Assembly: GCA_963771505.1 (NCBI GenBank)
Contig: CAVYTO010000001.1
Span: 496,001-560,000 of the forward strand
DNA length: 64,000 nt
Source: JAJPHW01 sp963771505
GTDB lineage: Bacteria; Acidobacteriota; Terriglobia; Terriglobales; Acidobacteriaceae
Direction of reading: 5' to 3'
Part shown: piece by piece, positions 17,276 to 26,275 of the stretch
How the letters are laid out: each line of letters opens with the position of its first letter
How positions within the stretch are numbered: position 1 is the stretch's first letter
The notes under the pieces: model-generated
What the model was told of the DNA's origin: nothing
Seen by the model: only the letters and a program-made list of their open reading frames with translations
The model's database searches: none
Translations under genes and position numbers: made by a program

Positions 17276-18051
17276 ATCACCTCTCCGCCAGCGACGACGA
17301 TCGATTGGCCGGTGATTGCTTCGCTGCCCGGAAGGCAAAGCCAGACGACAGCGTTGGCAACTTCTTCGGGCGTGACCAGCCGGTTTTGCGGATTCATGGC
17401 GGCGAGTTCGGCGGTGGCTTGTTGTTGGCTGCGTCCGGTTTTAGCCGCGATGTTGGCGACGGCGGCATGAGTCATTTCGGTGTCAACGTATCCGGGACAG
17501 ACTGCGTTGACCGTGACGCCCTTGGACGCGCACTCGAGCGCGACCGACTTTGTTAATCCGATAACAGCATGTTTCGAAGCGCAATATGCGGAGACATAGC
17601 GATGCCCGCGCAGACCGGCGATGCTGGCGATGTTGACGAGGCGTCCCCAGCCTGAGGCGAGCATAGCGGGTAGGGCTTGCTGCATGCAGTGGACGGTTCC
17701 GTCGAGATTCACTGACATGATTTCGCTCCACAATTCGGGGGTCGTCTTAAGGAACGGAGCGGACTTGGCTTGCCCGGCGTTGTTGATCAGAATTTCCACT
17801 GGGCCATTTTTGGTTCGCGCTTCCGTAAATGCCTTAGTGACATCCGATGAGCACGTGACATCACAAACGGTAAACCCGAAGGCGTCATTCGTGCTTATCT
17901 CGCTTGCGGCTTGTTCGAGGGCGCGACGGTCACGTCCGACGATGGTGACTCGCGCGCCGTGCTGCAACAGCGATTTCGCAATGGCCAGTCCGATCCCGCG
18001 AGAACCTCCGGTGACCAGAGCGTGCTTTCCGTGAAGCAGCAATTCACTCAT
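17272..18051 (-). CDS. Short-chain dehydrogenase/reductase
   Basis: An NAD(P)H-dependent oxidoreductase of 259 residues from ATG 18051 (MSELLLHGKHALVTGG). It shows the cofactor motif TGGSRGIGLAIA, NNAG, and the catalytic Ser/YxxxK (IASIAGLRGHRYVSAYCASK), plus PGYVDTEMT. Its start overlaps the monooxygenase stop by 4 nt. In the operon it most likely oxidises a 3-hydroxyacyl-CoA intermediate, the usual third step of a beta-oxidation-like sequence. A frame extending upstream to 18132 is only an overlap with the previous gene. Confidence 0.94.
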   Translation of the reverse strand: MSELLLHGKHALVTGGSRGIGLAIAKSLLQHGARVTIVGRDRRALEQAASEISTNDAFGFTVCDVTCSSDVTKAFTEARTKNGPVEILINNAGQAKSAPFLKTTPELWSEIMSVNLDGTVHCMQQALPAMLASGWGRLVNIASIAGLRGHRYVSAYCASKHAVIGLTKSVALECASKGVTVNAVCPGYVDTEMTHAAVANIAAKTGRSQQQATAELAAMNPQNRLVTPEEVANAVVWLCLPGSEAITGQSIVVAGGEVM

Positions 18052-20336
18052 ACCTGCAACCTCAATTGCGCAGCACGGGCTAGATTGCGTTCCATCTGGG
18101 TCTTGCCGTTCAAGTAAGGATCGGGCCACCACACATCGCCGAAGCCTTGCTTGGCGGCTTCATGCAAAGTCCACGCGGGATCGGCAAGATGAGGGCGCGC
18201 GATCGCGCACAGGTCTGCCCGCCCCGCAGCAATGATCGTGTTGACGTGATCGCCCTCAAAAATGTTGCCCACGGCAATCGTGGGGATTCCAGCTTCGTTG
18301 CGAATGCGATCAGAAAATGGAACTTGAAACATGCGTCCGTAGACGGGGCGCTCGGCTTTGCTGACTTGTCCGGATGAGCAGTCGATGACATCAGCGCCAG
18401 CCTGCTTGAACAATGATGCGATCTGAGTTGCGTCTTCGGGAGTGACACCTCCGTCGACCCAGTCGTTTGCGGATATGCGAACGCTGATGGGCAGGTTGAC
18501 CGGCCAGACGGCGCGCATGGCTTCGAAGACCTCAAGAGGAAAGCGGCAGCGATTTTCGAGCGAGCCGCCGTAGTCGTCTTTTCTGAGATTGGTGAGAGGA
18601 GAGATAAGACTGGAGAGAAAATATCCGTGGGCGCAGTGAATTTCAAGCCAGTCGAATCCAGCTTGAGCGCCACGCCGGGTGGCAGAAACGAAGTCCGCCT
18701 TGATTTTTTCCAGGTCGGAGATTGTGGCTTCGCGCGGAGTTTGCGAAACGCCATCGATGTACGGCAGCGGAGAAGCGGAAACAAGCGGCCAGTTGCCCGA
18801 CTGGAGCGGCTGATCGATTGCATCCCAACCGATGCGTGTGGAACCTTTGCGGCCGGAGTGTCCGAGTTGCAGCGCGATCTTGGCGTCGGTGTAGGTGTGG
18901 ACGTATTGAACGACACGTTTCCATGCATCGCGCTGTTCGTCATTCCATATGCCCAGGCATGCGGGAGTGATGCGGCCTTCGGGCGACACGCATGTCATCT
19001 CGGTAAAAACCATGGCTGCGCCGCCCTGCGCGCGCGAGCCGAAATGAACGAGATGAAAATCGTTCGGCATGCCGTCAACGGCCATATACATAGCCATGGG
19101 GGAGACCACGACGCGATTTTTCAATTGCACACCACGGGCGGTGAACGGAGTGAACATCGGAGGGACGGCGTGATGAACTCCGCTCTGGTTGGCGAACCAA
19201 GTCTCTACTTCCTCGACATAGCTCGAATCGCGCAGCTTCAGATTCTCATGGCCGATGCGCTGGCTGCCGGTGAGCAAGCTGTAAGTGAACTGCTCCGCAT
19301 CGAGGTGAACGTAGCGCTCGACCTGCTCAAACCACTCCATCCGATTGCGGGCCGCGCTCTGCAACTTGAGCGCCTCAATCTCGCGTGTCTCCTGATAATT
19401 TTGCAATGCGGCAGGAACATCGAGCCTGGTGCTGCTGAGCGCGCCAGCCAGCGACATGGCATCTTCCATCGCCAGTTTCGTTCCCGAGCCTATGCCAAAG
19501 TGCGCGGTGTGCGCAGCGTCACCGATGAGCACAATATTTTTGTGGAACCACTTTTCGCATAAAACGCGATTGAATCGCAGCCAGACGGCAGACCCGCGCA
19601 AGTGTTTGGCGTTCGACACCAGGCGGTTTCCATCGAGGCGATCGGCGAACAGTTTTTCGCACAGCGCGATGGATTCATCGGCATCCATTTTGTCCATGCC
19701 TGCGCGAAGCCAGTTTCTTTCGGGAGTTTCAACGATGAACGTAGACCAATCTTCATCGAAGCGATAGGCATGAAGGTTGAACCAACCCCATTCTGTTTGC
19801 GCGAAGTCGAAGGTGAAGGCGTCGAGCTTCTTGCGGCTGCCCAGCCAGATGAAACGGTTCTTGCGTTCATCGATGTTAGGGCGGAATATCGAGTCGTATT
19901 TACGGCGAGTCACCGAGGACGCACCGTCGGATGCAACGAGCAGATCGCAATCCTGAGCGTAGTGATCGGGGTCCGACACTTCGGTTTCGAACTGGAGCGC
20001 GACGCCGAGGTCCCTTGCGCGATTCTGGAGAATGTTCAATAACTTGATGCGCGCGATGCCGCAGAAACCGTGGCCGCCCGAGGTGAACTTGCGGCCCTTG
20101 AAGAAAACGTCGATGTCATCCCAGTGGCGGAAGGCGCGGGTGACCGCCGCGTGAGTTTCGGGGTCGGCGTCTTTAAAACCGTCCATCGTCTTGTCGGAAA
20201 AAACGACGCCCCAACCGAACGTGGCGTCAGCGGGATTGCGCTCAATGACGCGAATATCCCAGGACGGATTGGCCTTCTTGGCCAGAATGGAGAAGTAAAG
20301 GCCGGCGGGACCGCCTCCCAGGCAAGTCACTTTCAT
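18048..20336 (-). CDS. Bifunctional anthraniloyl-CoA (or salicylyl-CoA) monooxygenase / old-yellow-enzyme reductase
   Basis: A 762-residue fusion. Residues 1 to about 380 are a single-component FAD monooxygenase: CLGGGPAGLYFSILAKK, the FAD-ribose GDAAHTAHFGIGSG, and FGWGVVFSDKT. From about residue 395 there is an OYE-family FMN reductase: FTPFTARGVQLKNRVVVSPM, LQLGHSGRKGS and DDYGGSLENRCRF. This architecture and length match 2-aminobenzoyl-CoA monooxygenase/reductase of Azoarcus evansii, which hydroxylates and then reduces the ring of anthraniloyl-CoA; databases often label it salicylyl-CoA 5-hydroxylase/oxidoreductase. Start and stop overlap iorB and the SDR gene by 4 nt each. RidA in the same operon favours the aminated substrate. 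No CoA ligase gene is nearby. Confidence 0.93.
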   Translation of the reverse strand: MKVTCLGGGPAGLYFSILAKKANPSWDIRVIERNPADATFGWGVVFSDKTMDGFKDADPETHAAVTRAFRHWDDIDVFFKGRKFTSGGHGFCGIARIKLLNILQNRARDLGVALQFETEVSDPDHYAQDCDLLVASDGASSVTRRKYDSIFRPNIDERKNRFIWLGSRKKLDAFTFDFAQTEWGWFNLHAYRFDEDWSTFIVETPERNWLRAGMDKMDADESIALCEKLFADRLDGNRLVSNAKHLRGSAVWLRFNRVLCEKWFHKNIVLIGDAAHTAHFGIGSGTKLAMEDAMSLAGALSSTRLDVPAALQNYQETREIEALKLQSAARNRMEWFEQVERYVHLDAEQFTYSLLTGSQRIGHENLKLRDSSYVEEVETWFANQSGVHHAVPPMFTPFTARGVQLKNRVVVSPMAMYMAVDGMPNDFHLVHFGSRAQGGAAMVFTEMTCVSPEGRITPACLGIWNDEQRDAWKRVVQYVHTYTDAKIALQLGHSGRKGSTRIGWDAIDQPLQSGNWPLVSASPLPYIDGVSQTPREATISDLEKIKADFVSATRRGAQAGFDWLEIHCAHGYFLSSLISPLTNLRKDDYGGSLENRCRFPLEVFEAMRAVWPVNLPISVRISANDWVDGGVTPEDATQIASLFKQAGADVIDCSSGQVSKAERPVYGRMFQVPFSDRIRNEAGIPTIAVGNIFEGDHVNTIIAAGRADLCAIARPHLADPAWTLHEAAKQGFGDVWWPDPYLNGKTQMERNLARAAQLRLQV

Positions 20337-21853
20337 GCCGCCACCTGCTTCAGCGCAGCGGAGAGCTTTTCGCCGGAATCGTCAGCCAGCGCTGCTTCCC
20401 GCAATGCGCGCAGTTGTTGAGTGGCTTGCGGCGAGCCTCGCAGTGTGGTAAGTGCTGACATCAAGGTCTCGTAGCTTTTTTGTCCGCGAGCGTGCGTGTC
20501 GCCATAGCCTTTCAGCAGGCCGGGCCATTCGGCGACTTCAGCGGCGAGAGCGTAATCTCCGGCGGCAAGAACAGGGATCATCGCCAGCCACTCGCGGATT
20601 TGCTTATGCTCACGCTGAAATCGGAGCGAGCGACGACGTACGCGACGAAGTTCCGCCGTGATATAGAGTTTCAGGAATCCGCGTACGGAAGTTGTCTGCA
20701 CAATCTGGCCGTTGCGCGCCAGCCGGTCGATCAGGTCTTGAACCCACTTCGTTGCCATCAACCATTTTCCTAGGGTCACGGGCAAGACATCGGCGATTTC
20801 TTCGGTGCGGGGATACAGGAATTCATTGATCTGCACGAGCTGAGCGCCAGCCGCACGGGATTCTCCGCGGACACGTTCGAACCGCGTGCGGCGGATCTTT
20901 AGGTCGGCGACGCGTCCGGCATCTTCGTAGGACATCCAGAGGGCGAGGTAGCGCGCGGTTTCGCGCAAGAGTTCGGCTGCGTTGTGCGTGTCGGCTCGGC
21001 GGATGGGCGCGAGAAGGTCAAAGTACTCGGAGGCGTAGGCGACGTCTTGATAATCGGCGAGGCGCTCGATACCGGCCAGAAGAATGTCGTGAGAAGGAGC
21101 GGGGAAGTCTGCCTCGATGCGAGCGGCAAGTTCGCGAAGACGCCATCCGAGTTTATTGCTCAAAGGAGCAGGCGCTTCTTGTCGTGGCGAAGATACTGCC
21201 TGCAAACCGGCGCTGAATGCGGCAAGGCTCGATTGAACCGACACACCACTGCGATGAATGGCCTGCTCGAATTGCTCGCGCGAAAAGGGCAGCGTTTGAG
21301 TTCCGGCGAGAGCGCCGAAAAGCGCGGCGCTGATCAGGCTGTGGTTGTCGCTGGCGATTTTGGCGAAATCCTGGTGTATGAAAACCTTTGCGCCATCGCG
21401 CGCAGAATCGAACAATTTGTCGGGATCGACACGACCGTCGGCGACCGCGGTTTTTTCTGTCATGGAATAAACGCGATTGGTCGATGCGATCAACGTGGTT
21501 CGGTCGGGAGTGACGAGTCCGCGCTGAACTGCGCGTGCGGCTTCCATCATCTCTGAGGCGACTACGATGTCGACTTCGCCTGGCACCGGCATCAACGCGA
21601 AGATCGGTTCTTTTCCGGCAGAGATGGCATCGGCTTCTGGGAAAAGTTCGATGTAATAAATCGTGGTTCCGGTGCGTTGTGCGACTCCGGGCACGGAAGT
21701 AGTTTGCGCGAGAAATCCGCCTTGCTCGGCGAGGTCGACGATCCAGTCCGCGAGAACTCCGCCGCCTTCGCCGCCCATGGCGAGAATTGCCATGGTGATG
21801 ACGCGCGTGTCGCGCTCACTGCTCGGGGGAGACATTGTGGCGATCGCGCTCAT
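20333..21853 (-). CDS. iorB: Indolepyruvate oxidoreductase beta-subunit family protein, long form
   Basis: The 506-residue protein begins with the 2-oxoacid oxidoreductase gamma domain (about residues 15-215: AILAMGGEGGGVLADWIVD, TTSVPGVAQRTGTTIYYIE). It continues with an extra helical domain of about 280 residues (FDLLAPIRRAD, LWMSYEDAGRVADLKI, LKGYGDTHARGQKSY). The archaeal beta subunit is only about 200 residues, so this is the long bacterial form. With IorA it forms a thiamine-diphosphate enzyme that oxidatively decarboxylates an aryl 2-oxo acid to an acyl-CoA. Overlaps of 4 nt with both neighbours show strict coupling. Confidence 0.9.
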   Translation of the reverse strand: MSAIATMSPPSSERDTRVITMAILAMGGEGGGVLADWIVDLAEQGGFLAQTTSVPGVAQRTGTTIYYIELFPEADAISAGKEPIFALMPVPGEVDIVVASEMMEAARAVQRGLVTPDRTTLIASTNRVYSMTEKTAVADGRVDPDKLFDSARDGAKVFIHQDFAKIASDNHSLISAALFGALAGTQTLPFSREQFEQAIHRSGVSVQSSLAAFSAGLQAVSSPRQEAPAPLSNKLGWRLRELAARIEADFPAPSHDILLAGIERLADYQDVAYASEYFDLLAPIRRADTHNAAELLRETARYLALWMSYEDAGRVADLKIRRTRFERVRGESRAAGAQLVQINEFLYPRTEEIADVLPVTLGKWLMATKWVQDLIDRLARNGQIVQTTSVRGFLKLYITAELRRVRRRSLRFQREHKQIREWLAMIPVLAAGDYALAAEVAEWPGLLKGYGDTHARGQKSYETLMSALTTLRGSPQATQQLRALREAALADDSGEKLSAALKQVAA

Positions 21854-23991
21854 GCGTGGATGCCTTCCAGTCGTTTGTCCATGCGGCGCTGTAAGAATGC
21901 AATGACTGAGATTCGGATGCGGGAGCGGAATTTATCCCAGGAGGTGGGATTTGAAACTACATCCGTGCGATAAAACGACGGGCAGAGGCGGGCGACGTGC
22001 GCGACTTCGCCGCACAGTCCGCAACCGATGCAACTTTCAATGACGGTTGCGACGGGATCTTTGCGCAGCGGATCGGGACTGGGAGCGATGGTCAAGGATG
22101 GGCATCCTGACAGGCGGATGCAGGAGTGATCACCGGTGCAGGTTTCGGCATCGACTCCGAATTTTTGCGTGACCATGCGCTCGCCCTGTGCGGCGCGTTT
22201 CCGGCGAAGCGGCTTTTCACGACGTTCGCGGTTCAATGCACATTCGCTTTGAGCGACGATGACCTTCGGACCTTTCTCTTTGGTGGTCAAGGCCTCGTGC
22301 AACACAGCTTTCATTTTGGCGAGATCATATGTGTGCGTGATCGTCCGCACCCACTTCACGCCCACGCCGCGCACTGCATCACTGATTGACAGGCGAGTGG
22401 TGCGAATGGGGTTGAGGGCGGCGGACGATAGAATGTCCTGCCCCCCGGTGGCGGCGGTGTAGCTGTTGTCAACGACGACGAGCACATTGTCGCTCTGATT
22501 GAAGACGGCGTTGCCGACTCCGCTAGTGAGACCGTTGTGCCAAAATCCGCCGTCACCCATTACGCTGATTGTGCGGCGGCTGGTTTCTTTTGTGTTGAAC
22601 GCGGCCGCGCCAGCCCATCCCAGGCCGTAACCCATGGTGGTTGCGCCAAGATTGAATGGTGGCAGGATGGAGAAAAGATGGCAGCCTATGTCGGCGCTCA
22701 CGTGGTGCGGGCCGAGTTCGCGCTCAACGAGCTTCATGGCGGTGAAGATTGGACGCTCGGGACATCCCGTGCAAAACGACGGCGGGCGCGAATGCACTTC
22801 TCCGACCTGCAACGGCATAGAAGGATGCGCGACGCGCGGCAGATGCGATTCTGGAACGAGATCGGGAGCATATTGCGAGATAAATTTCACGATGCCGGCG
22901 ATGACCGGCGCTGCGGTATATTCGCCAGCCATGGGAAGGCAATCTTTCCCATGAACTTTCGTGGATGAATCGGCGCGCCTGAGAATCGCATGCAGGTTTT
23001 GTTCGATGAAGTCAGGCTGACCTTCTTCGATCATCAAGACCGCGCGCTTGCCGGAACAGAATTTCGTAACTTCAGTATCGACCAGCGGATAGGTCACGTT
23101 GAGCACGTACAGCGGAATTGCGCCGTTGCCGAAGGCATCGGACAGGCCGAGAAGCTGGAGGCTGCGGATGACGGTGTTGTACATGCCACCCTGCAGGATG
23201 ATTCCGAAATCGCGAGAATCCGCGGCGAACACTTCGTTTAGGGCATGTTCCTGAATGAACTTTTGCGCGGCGGGCCAGCGTTGATGAATTTTCTCCTGCT
23301 CATGGACGAAGCTGGCCGGGGGAAGCACAATCCTGCCCACATCGCGCACCGGATTCTCCATTGCATCGCGCAGCGAAAACTTGGGGCGAACATTGTTTTT
23401 GGCGATGAAGCGGCCGTGAACGTGGCAGGCGCGAATGCGCAGTTCGAGCATCACCGGCGTGTTGGTAGCTTCGGACAAGGCAAAGCCATTTTCAACCGCG
23501 TTCACGATGGAGGGAAGATTCGGCCGGGGATCGAGCAGCCACATCTGCGACTTCATGGCGAAAGCGTGAGAACGCTCTTGCATGATGCTGGAGCCATCGC
23601 CGTAGTCTTCTCCCACAATGATTAATGCGCCACCTTTGACACCGCCCGAGGCCAGATTGGCGAGCGCATCGGAGGCGACGTTGGTACCGACGGTGGATTT
23701 AAAAGTGACCGCTCCACGCAGCGGGTAGTGCACCGATGCCGCGAGAGTGGCTGCTGCCGTGGCTTCCGAAGCGCTGTGCTCGAAGTGCACACCAAGTTCT
23801 ACGAGGATGTCGTTGGCGTCGGTGAGGACGTCCATCAGATGAGAAATGGGAGCGCCCTGATATCCGGCGACGTAGGACACGCCGGACTGGAGCAATGCTT
23901 TCGTGACGGCGAGAATGCCTTCGCCGCGAAATAATTCGCCGTCGCCCAGGTAGAGCTTCTGGACTTCCTTCTTGAAAGTGCGTTCCGCCAT
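21850..23991 (-). CDS. iorA: Indolepyruvate ferredoxin oxidoreductase alpha subunit
   Basis: A 713-residue thiamine-diphosphate and iron-sulfur subunit. The pyrimidine domain is N-terminal (GYQGAPISHLMDVL). The pyrophosphate domain holds FCTGCPERPIFTAMK and GDGGFWHNGLTSGVGNAVF with the downstream VVVDNSYTAATGGQ. The C terminus carries ferredoxin-like motifs: C-x5-C-x5-CP (CTGDHSCIRLSGCP) and CIGCGLCGEVAHVARLCP. It converts an aryl pyruvate, or possibly an aryl glyoxylate, plus CoA to an acyl-CoA, CO2 and reduced ferredoxin. It is the first gene of the nine-gene operon, starting at ATG 23991 about 20 nt after a strong promoter. Confidence 0.93.
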   Translation of the reverse strand: MAERTFKKEVQKLYLGDGELFRGEGILAVTKALLQSGVSYVAGYQGAPISHLMDVLTDANDILVELGVHFEHSASEATAAATLAASVHYPLRGAVTFKSTVGTNVASDALANLASGGVKGGALIIVGEDYGDGSSIMQERSHAFAMKSQMWLLDPRPNLPSIVNAVENGFALSEATNTPVMLELRIRACHVHGRFIAKNNVRPKFSLRDAMENPVRDVGRIVLPPASFVHEQEKIHQRWPAAQKFIQEHALNEVFAADSRDFGIILQGGMYNTVIRSLQLLGLSDAFGNGAIPLYVLNVTYPLVDTEVTKFCSGKRAVLMIEEGQPDFIEQNLHAILRRADSSTKVHGKDCLPMAGEYTAAPVIAGIVKFISQYAPDLVPESHLPRVAHPSMPLQVGEVHSRPPSFCTGCPERPIFTAMKLVERELGPHHVSADIGCHLFSILPPFNLGATTMGYGLGWAGAAAFNTKETSRRTISVMGDGGFWHNGLTSGVGNAVFNQSDNVLVVVDNSYTAATGGQDILSSAALNPIRTTRLSISDAVRGVGVKWVRTITHTYDLAKMKAVLHEALTTKEKGPKVIVAQSECALNRERREKPLRRKRAAQGERMVTQKFGVDAETCTGDHSCIRLSGCPSLTIAPSPDPLRKDPVATVIESCIGCGLCGEVAHVARLCPSFYRTDVVSNPTSWDKFRSRIRISVIAFLQRRMDKRLEGIHA

Positions 23992-24011
23992 CGCTATGCC
24001 AGACGAGATGT

Positions 24012-24040
24012 AATTTATAACTGAATAGTTTAGATGTCAA
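24012..24040 (-). promoter_or_regulatory. Sigma70-type promoter of the ior/aminobenzoyl-CoA operon
   Basis: On the minus strand a perfect -35 TTGACA (24040-24035) is followed after exactly 17 nt by TAAATT (24017-24012). The predicted start is near 24005, leaving a very short leader before iorA. The spacer holds AACTattcAGTT, an imperfect operator-like repeat. Confidence 0.82.
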
Positions 24041-24047
24041 GCAATTT

Positions 24048-24064
24048 TGACGGAATAGCCGTCA
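24048..24064. promoter_or_regulatory. Inverted repeat next to the ior promoter, candidate MarR operator
   Basis: TGACGGaatagCCGTCA has perfect 6-bp arms and a 5-nt centre and sits directly upstream of the -35 box of the operon promoter. A site of this size and position fits a dimeric MarR-type regulator; the binding partner is inferred. Confidence 0.5.
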
Positions 24065-24093
24065 GTTGAATGAAGACCCCGCGAAGCGCAAGT

Positions 24094-26184
24094 CTACTTT
24101 TTCTTGTTGCCGAAAATCCCCATGATTTGCTGGACCGGATTGTTCTGTTGCTGCTGGCCCGGCTGAGTGCCGGGAGCGGTCTTCTGGCCGCCCAGCAATC
24201 CGCCTAAAATTCCGCCTGCGGCTTGAGATGGATTGCTGAAATTCGGGATCAGGCCCTTCAGCTTCATTTGCGCGATCTGCTGGAGATCGGGCGCGTAGTT
24301 GGGATGCTGGAAGGTTCCGGTGACAATCGCGGGGATGACGAGTTCGCCCTGATTGTTGGCGAGCGCCGTCGTCATCAGGCCGCCCACGCCGCCTACGCTT
24401 TGCGCGGTTTGCTTGGTGAGGACGGCGGTGACTTTCATGTTGAGCGCCTGATCGACGAGGTTGGCGGTGCCGACCACTCCGATGTTGCCGAGGTTCAGCA
24501 AAGCCTGAAGGTTGCTGGTCTGCGCCACGCCGCTTTTGATAACGACGTCTCCGGTGACCTTCGAAATGTCAGTGTAGCCTTTGTCCGCCTGGGCCTTACC
24601 GCCTCCGAGGCCGCCGATTTTGGCGAACTCGTGGTCAATATCGACGCCGGTATATTTCACGTTGTTCAGGGCGAGTTTCATGTTTCCATTGAGAGCTCGA
24701 GCCACGGCTGCGGAAGTCGCCGATGATAGCGGCCCGTTCGCGCGCAAGTCGAGGTTGATTGTTCCCTGCCCCTGGACGCTGTTGAGTCCGGTGACGCCGT
24801 AGGCTTTCGCGATCGACAGAATCGCGGGCAACTGCGCGCCAGCGGCATGCATGGTGAAATCCACGTTGGGATTTTTCGCCAGGTACTGAAGCATGGCAAA
24901 CTGCGCGGTGATGGTGGTGCCGCCGGAAGTAACATTGAAGCTGTTCGAGCGGACATCGGTGGGCGTCAGGGTAAGGTCGATCGCGGGAACCTGTACCGGT
25001 AATGCAATTCCGTTTCCGCTGGCCACGATGCTGCGACCATTGACGGTGCCATTGAGTGCGGGTTTGTCGGCGGGTCCACGAGCGTTGATATTGGCAGTGA
25101 CATTTCCGGCGACTTTCATGCCGGGAGCAAATGCTTGGCCCGATGCTGCCGCCAACTGGATCAATTCGGCGATGGGCACGCCGTTTGCTTTCAGATTCAA
25201 ATCGATAACCGCGGTGGCTGCCTTGGTGTTGGCCGTGCCGTTGACATAGAACGGCGTCGATCCAAGCTTGACTGTGGTCTTGTTGACGGTAATGACTTCC
25301 GCACGCAAGTCGTCGCTCACGTCGTAATCTGCGTCGATCGGATATCCCAGCTCAGTTCCATGAACTTTCGGGTTTTGTAAAGTCATGTGGCCGGCAGCGG
25401 CGGCTTTGCCTGCGGCGCTGCTGATTTTGGTTTCGCCGGAGAGCACGCCATCGGTACCGACAAGCGCGGGGGAATTCAGAAATTTTTGCAGGCCGGAAAT
25501 CTGGACATCCTTGAGCGTCAGATTGCCTTGAAATGGCGTGGCGGTTGCGTCCGTCGCCATGGGACCGCCTTTACCCTGAAGCCGAACTTCCTGCGACCCA
25601 GCGCCGGGCAGACGCGCGGACAGATCGACCGAAAAGGGTTGGTTGGGAGCGAAATCGTTCAGCGTGAGATCGATGTGATCGTACACCGAGCGCGGGGTGG
25701 GCGCTTCCTGATTGGTCAGCGCGACTTGGCCGTCTTTCACGGTCAACTTGGATAGAGAAAATTGTCCGGAAGAGGACGAAGAGCTGGACTTGGGTTGGTT
25801 CGCTCCGAGTGAAGCGAAATTCCAATCTCCGGCTTTGTTCTTGATCAGCTCAACGGAAGGACGCTCCAAGTTAACGGAGTCAACTTCAACATCTTTATGC
25901 AGCAGGGGCAGCAAGTGCACCGATACGTCGAGTTCGCGGGCCTGCACGAACGGAGTCGTGCCAAACTTGGGGTCTTCGTCGATGACGATGTTCTGAACTT
26001 TGAATTGCAGCGGGAACAGGCCGAGGTCCATGTTGCCGAGTTTTACACCGCGGCCCAGTTGCTGTTGCAGTTGTCCCTGGATGCGGTCGTGATAGCTGTT
26101 GACGTTGAATGTGGCAATGAAAATTCCGACACCCACAACAACTACCGCAACCAAAATCCCGACTACCATTAGTGCTTTTCGCAT
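24094..26184 (-). CDS. AsmA-family inner-membrane-anchored protein
   Basis: A 696-residue protein with an N-terminal membrane anchor (ALMVVGILVAVVVVGVGIFI) and a large periplasmic part. The AsmA N-terminal pattern is present (NVNSYHDRIQGQLQQQLGRGVKLGNMDL within the first 60 residues, then PFVQARELDVSVHLLPLL). The C-terminal AsmA-like domain includes NLDLRANGPL and VVIKSGVAQTSNLQALL. AsmA/TamB relatives form long beta-taco bridges implicated in lipid transport and outer-membrane assembly. The last 50 residues are Gly/Gln/Pro-rich. It appears to be monocistronic. Confidence 0.9.
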   Translation of the reverse strand: MRKALMVVGILVAVVVVGVGIFIATFNVNSYHDRIQGQLQQQLGRGVKLGNMDLGLFPLQFKVQNIVIDEDPKFGTTPFVQARELDVSVHLLPLLHKDVEVDSVNLERPSVELIKNKAGDWNFASLGANQPKSSSSSSSGQFSLSKLTVKDGQVALTNQEAPTPRSVYDHIDLTLNDFAPNQPFSVDLSARLPGAGSQEVRLQGKGGPMATDATATPFQGNLTLKDVQISGLQKFLNSPALVGTDGVLSGETKISSAAGKAAAAGHMTLQNPKVHGTELGYPIDADYDVSDDLRAEVITVNKTTVKLGSTPFYVNGTANTKAATAVIDLNLKANGVPIAELIQLAAASGQAFAPGMKVAGNVTANINARGPADKPALNGTVNGRSIVASGNGIALPVQVPAIDLTLTPTDVRSNSFNVTSGGTTITAQFAMLQYLAKNPNVDFTMHAAGAQLPAILSIAKAYGVTGLNSVQGQGTINLDLRANGPLSSATSAAVARALNGNMKLALNNVKYTGVDIDHEFAKIGGLGGGKAQADKGYTDISKVTGDVVIKSGVAQTSNLQALLNLGNIGVVGTANLVDQALNMKVTAVLTKQTAQSVGGVGGLMTTALANNQGELVIPAIVTGTFQHPNYAPDLQQIAQMKLKGLIPNFSNPSQAAGGILGGLLGGQKTAPGTQPGQQQQNNPVQQIMGIFGNKKK

Positions 26185-26275
26185 AACATGCCCCCAAGGT
26201 TAAGAACTTAGGTTATACGCCTTCGATGGGGGTTGCCAGCAAAAATCGGCGAATGTTGTTGAGCCTCGATTGTGA

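Noticed and set aside
18627..19562. A 311-codon plus-strand frame opposite the monooxygenase/reductase gene
   Set aside because: The minus-strand gene has clear flavoprotein motifs throughout; the plus frame resembles no family.
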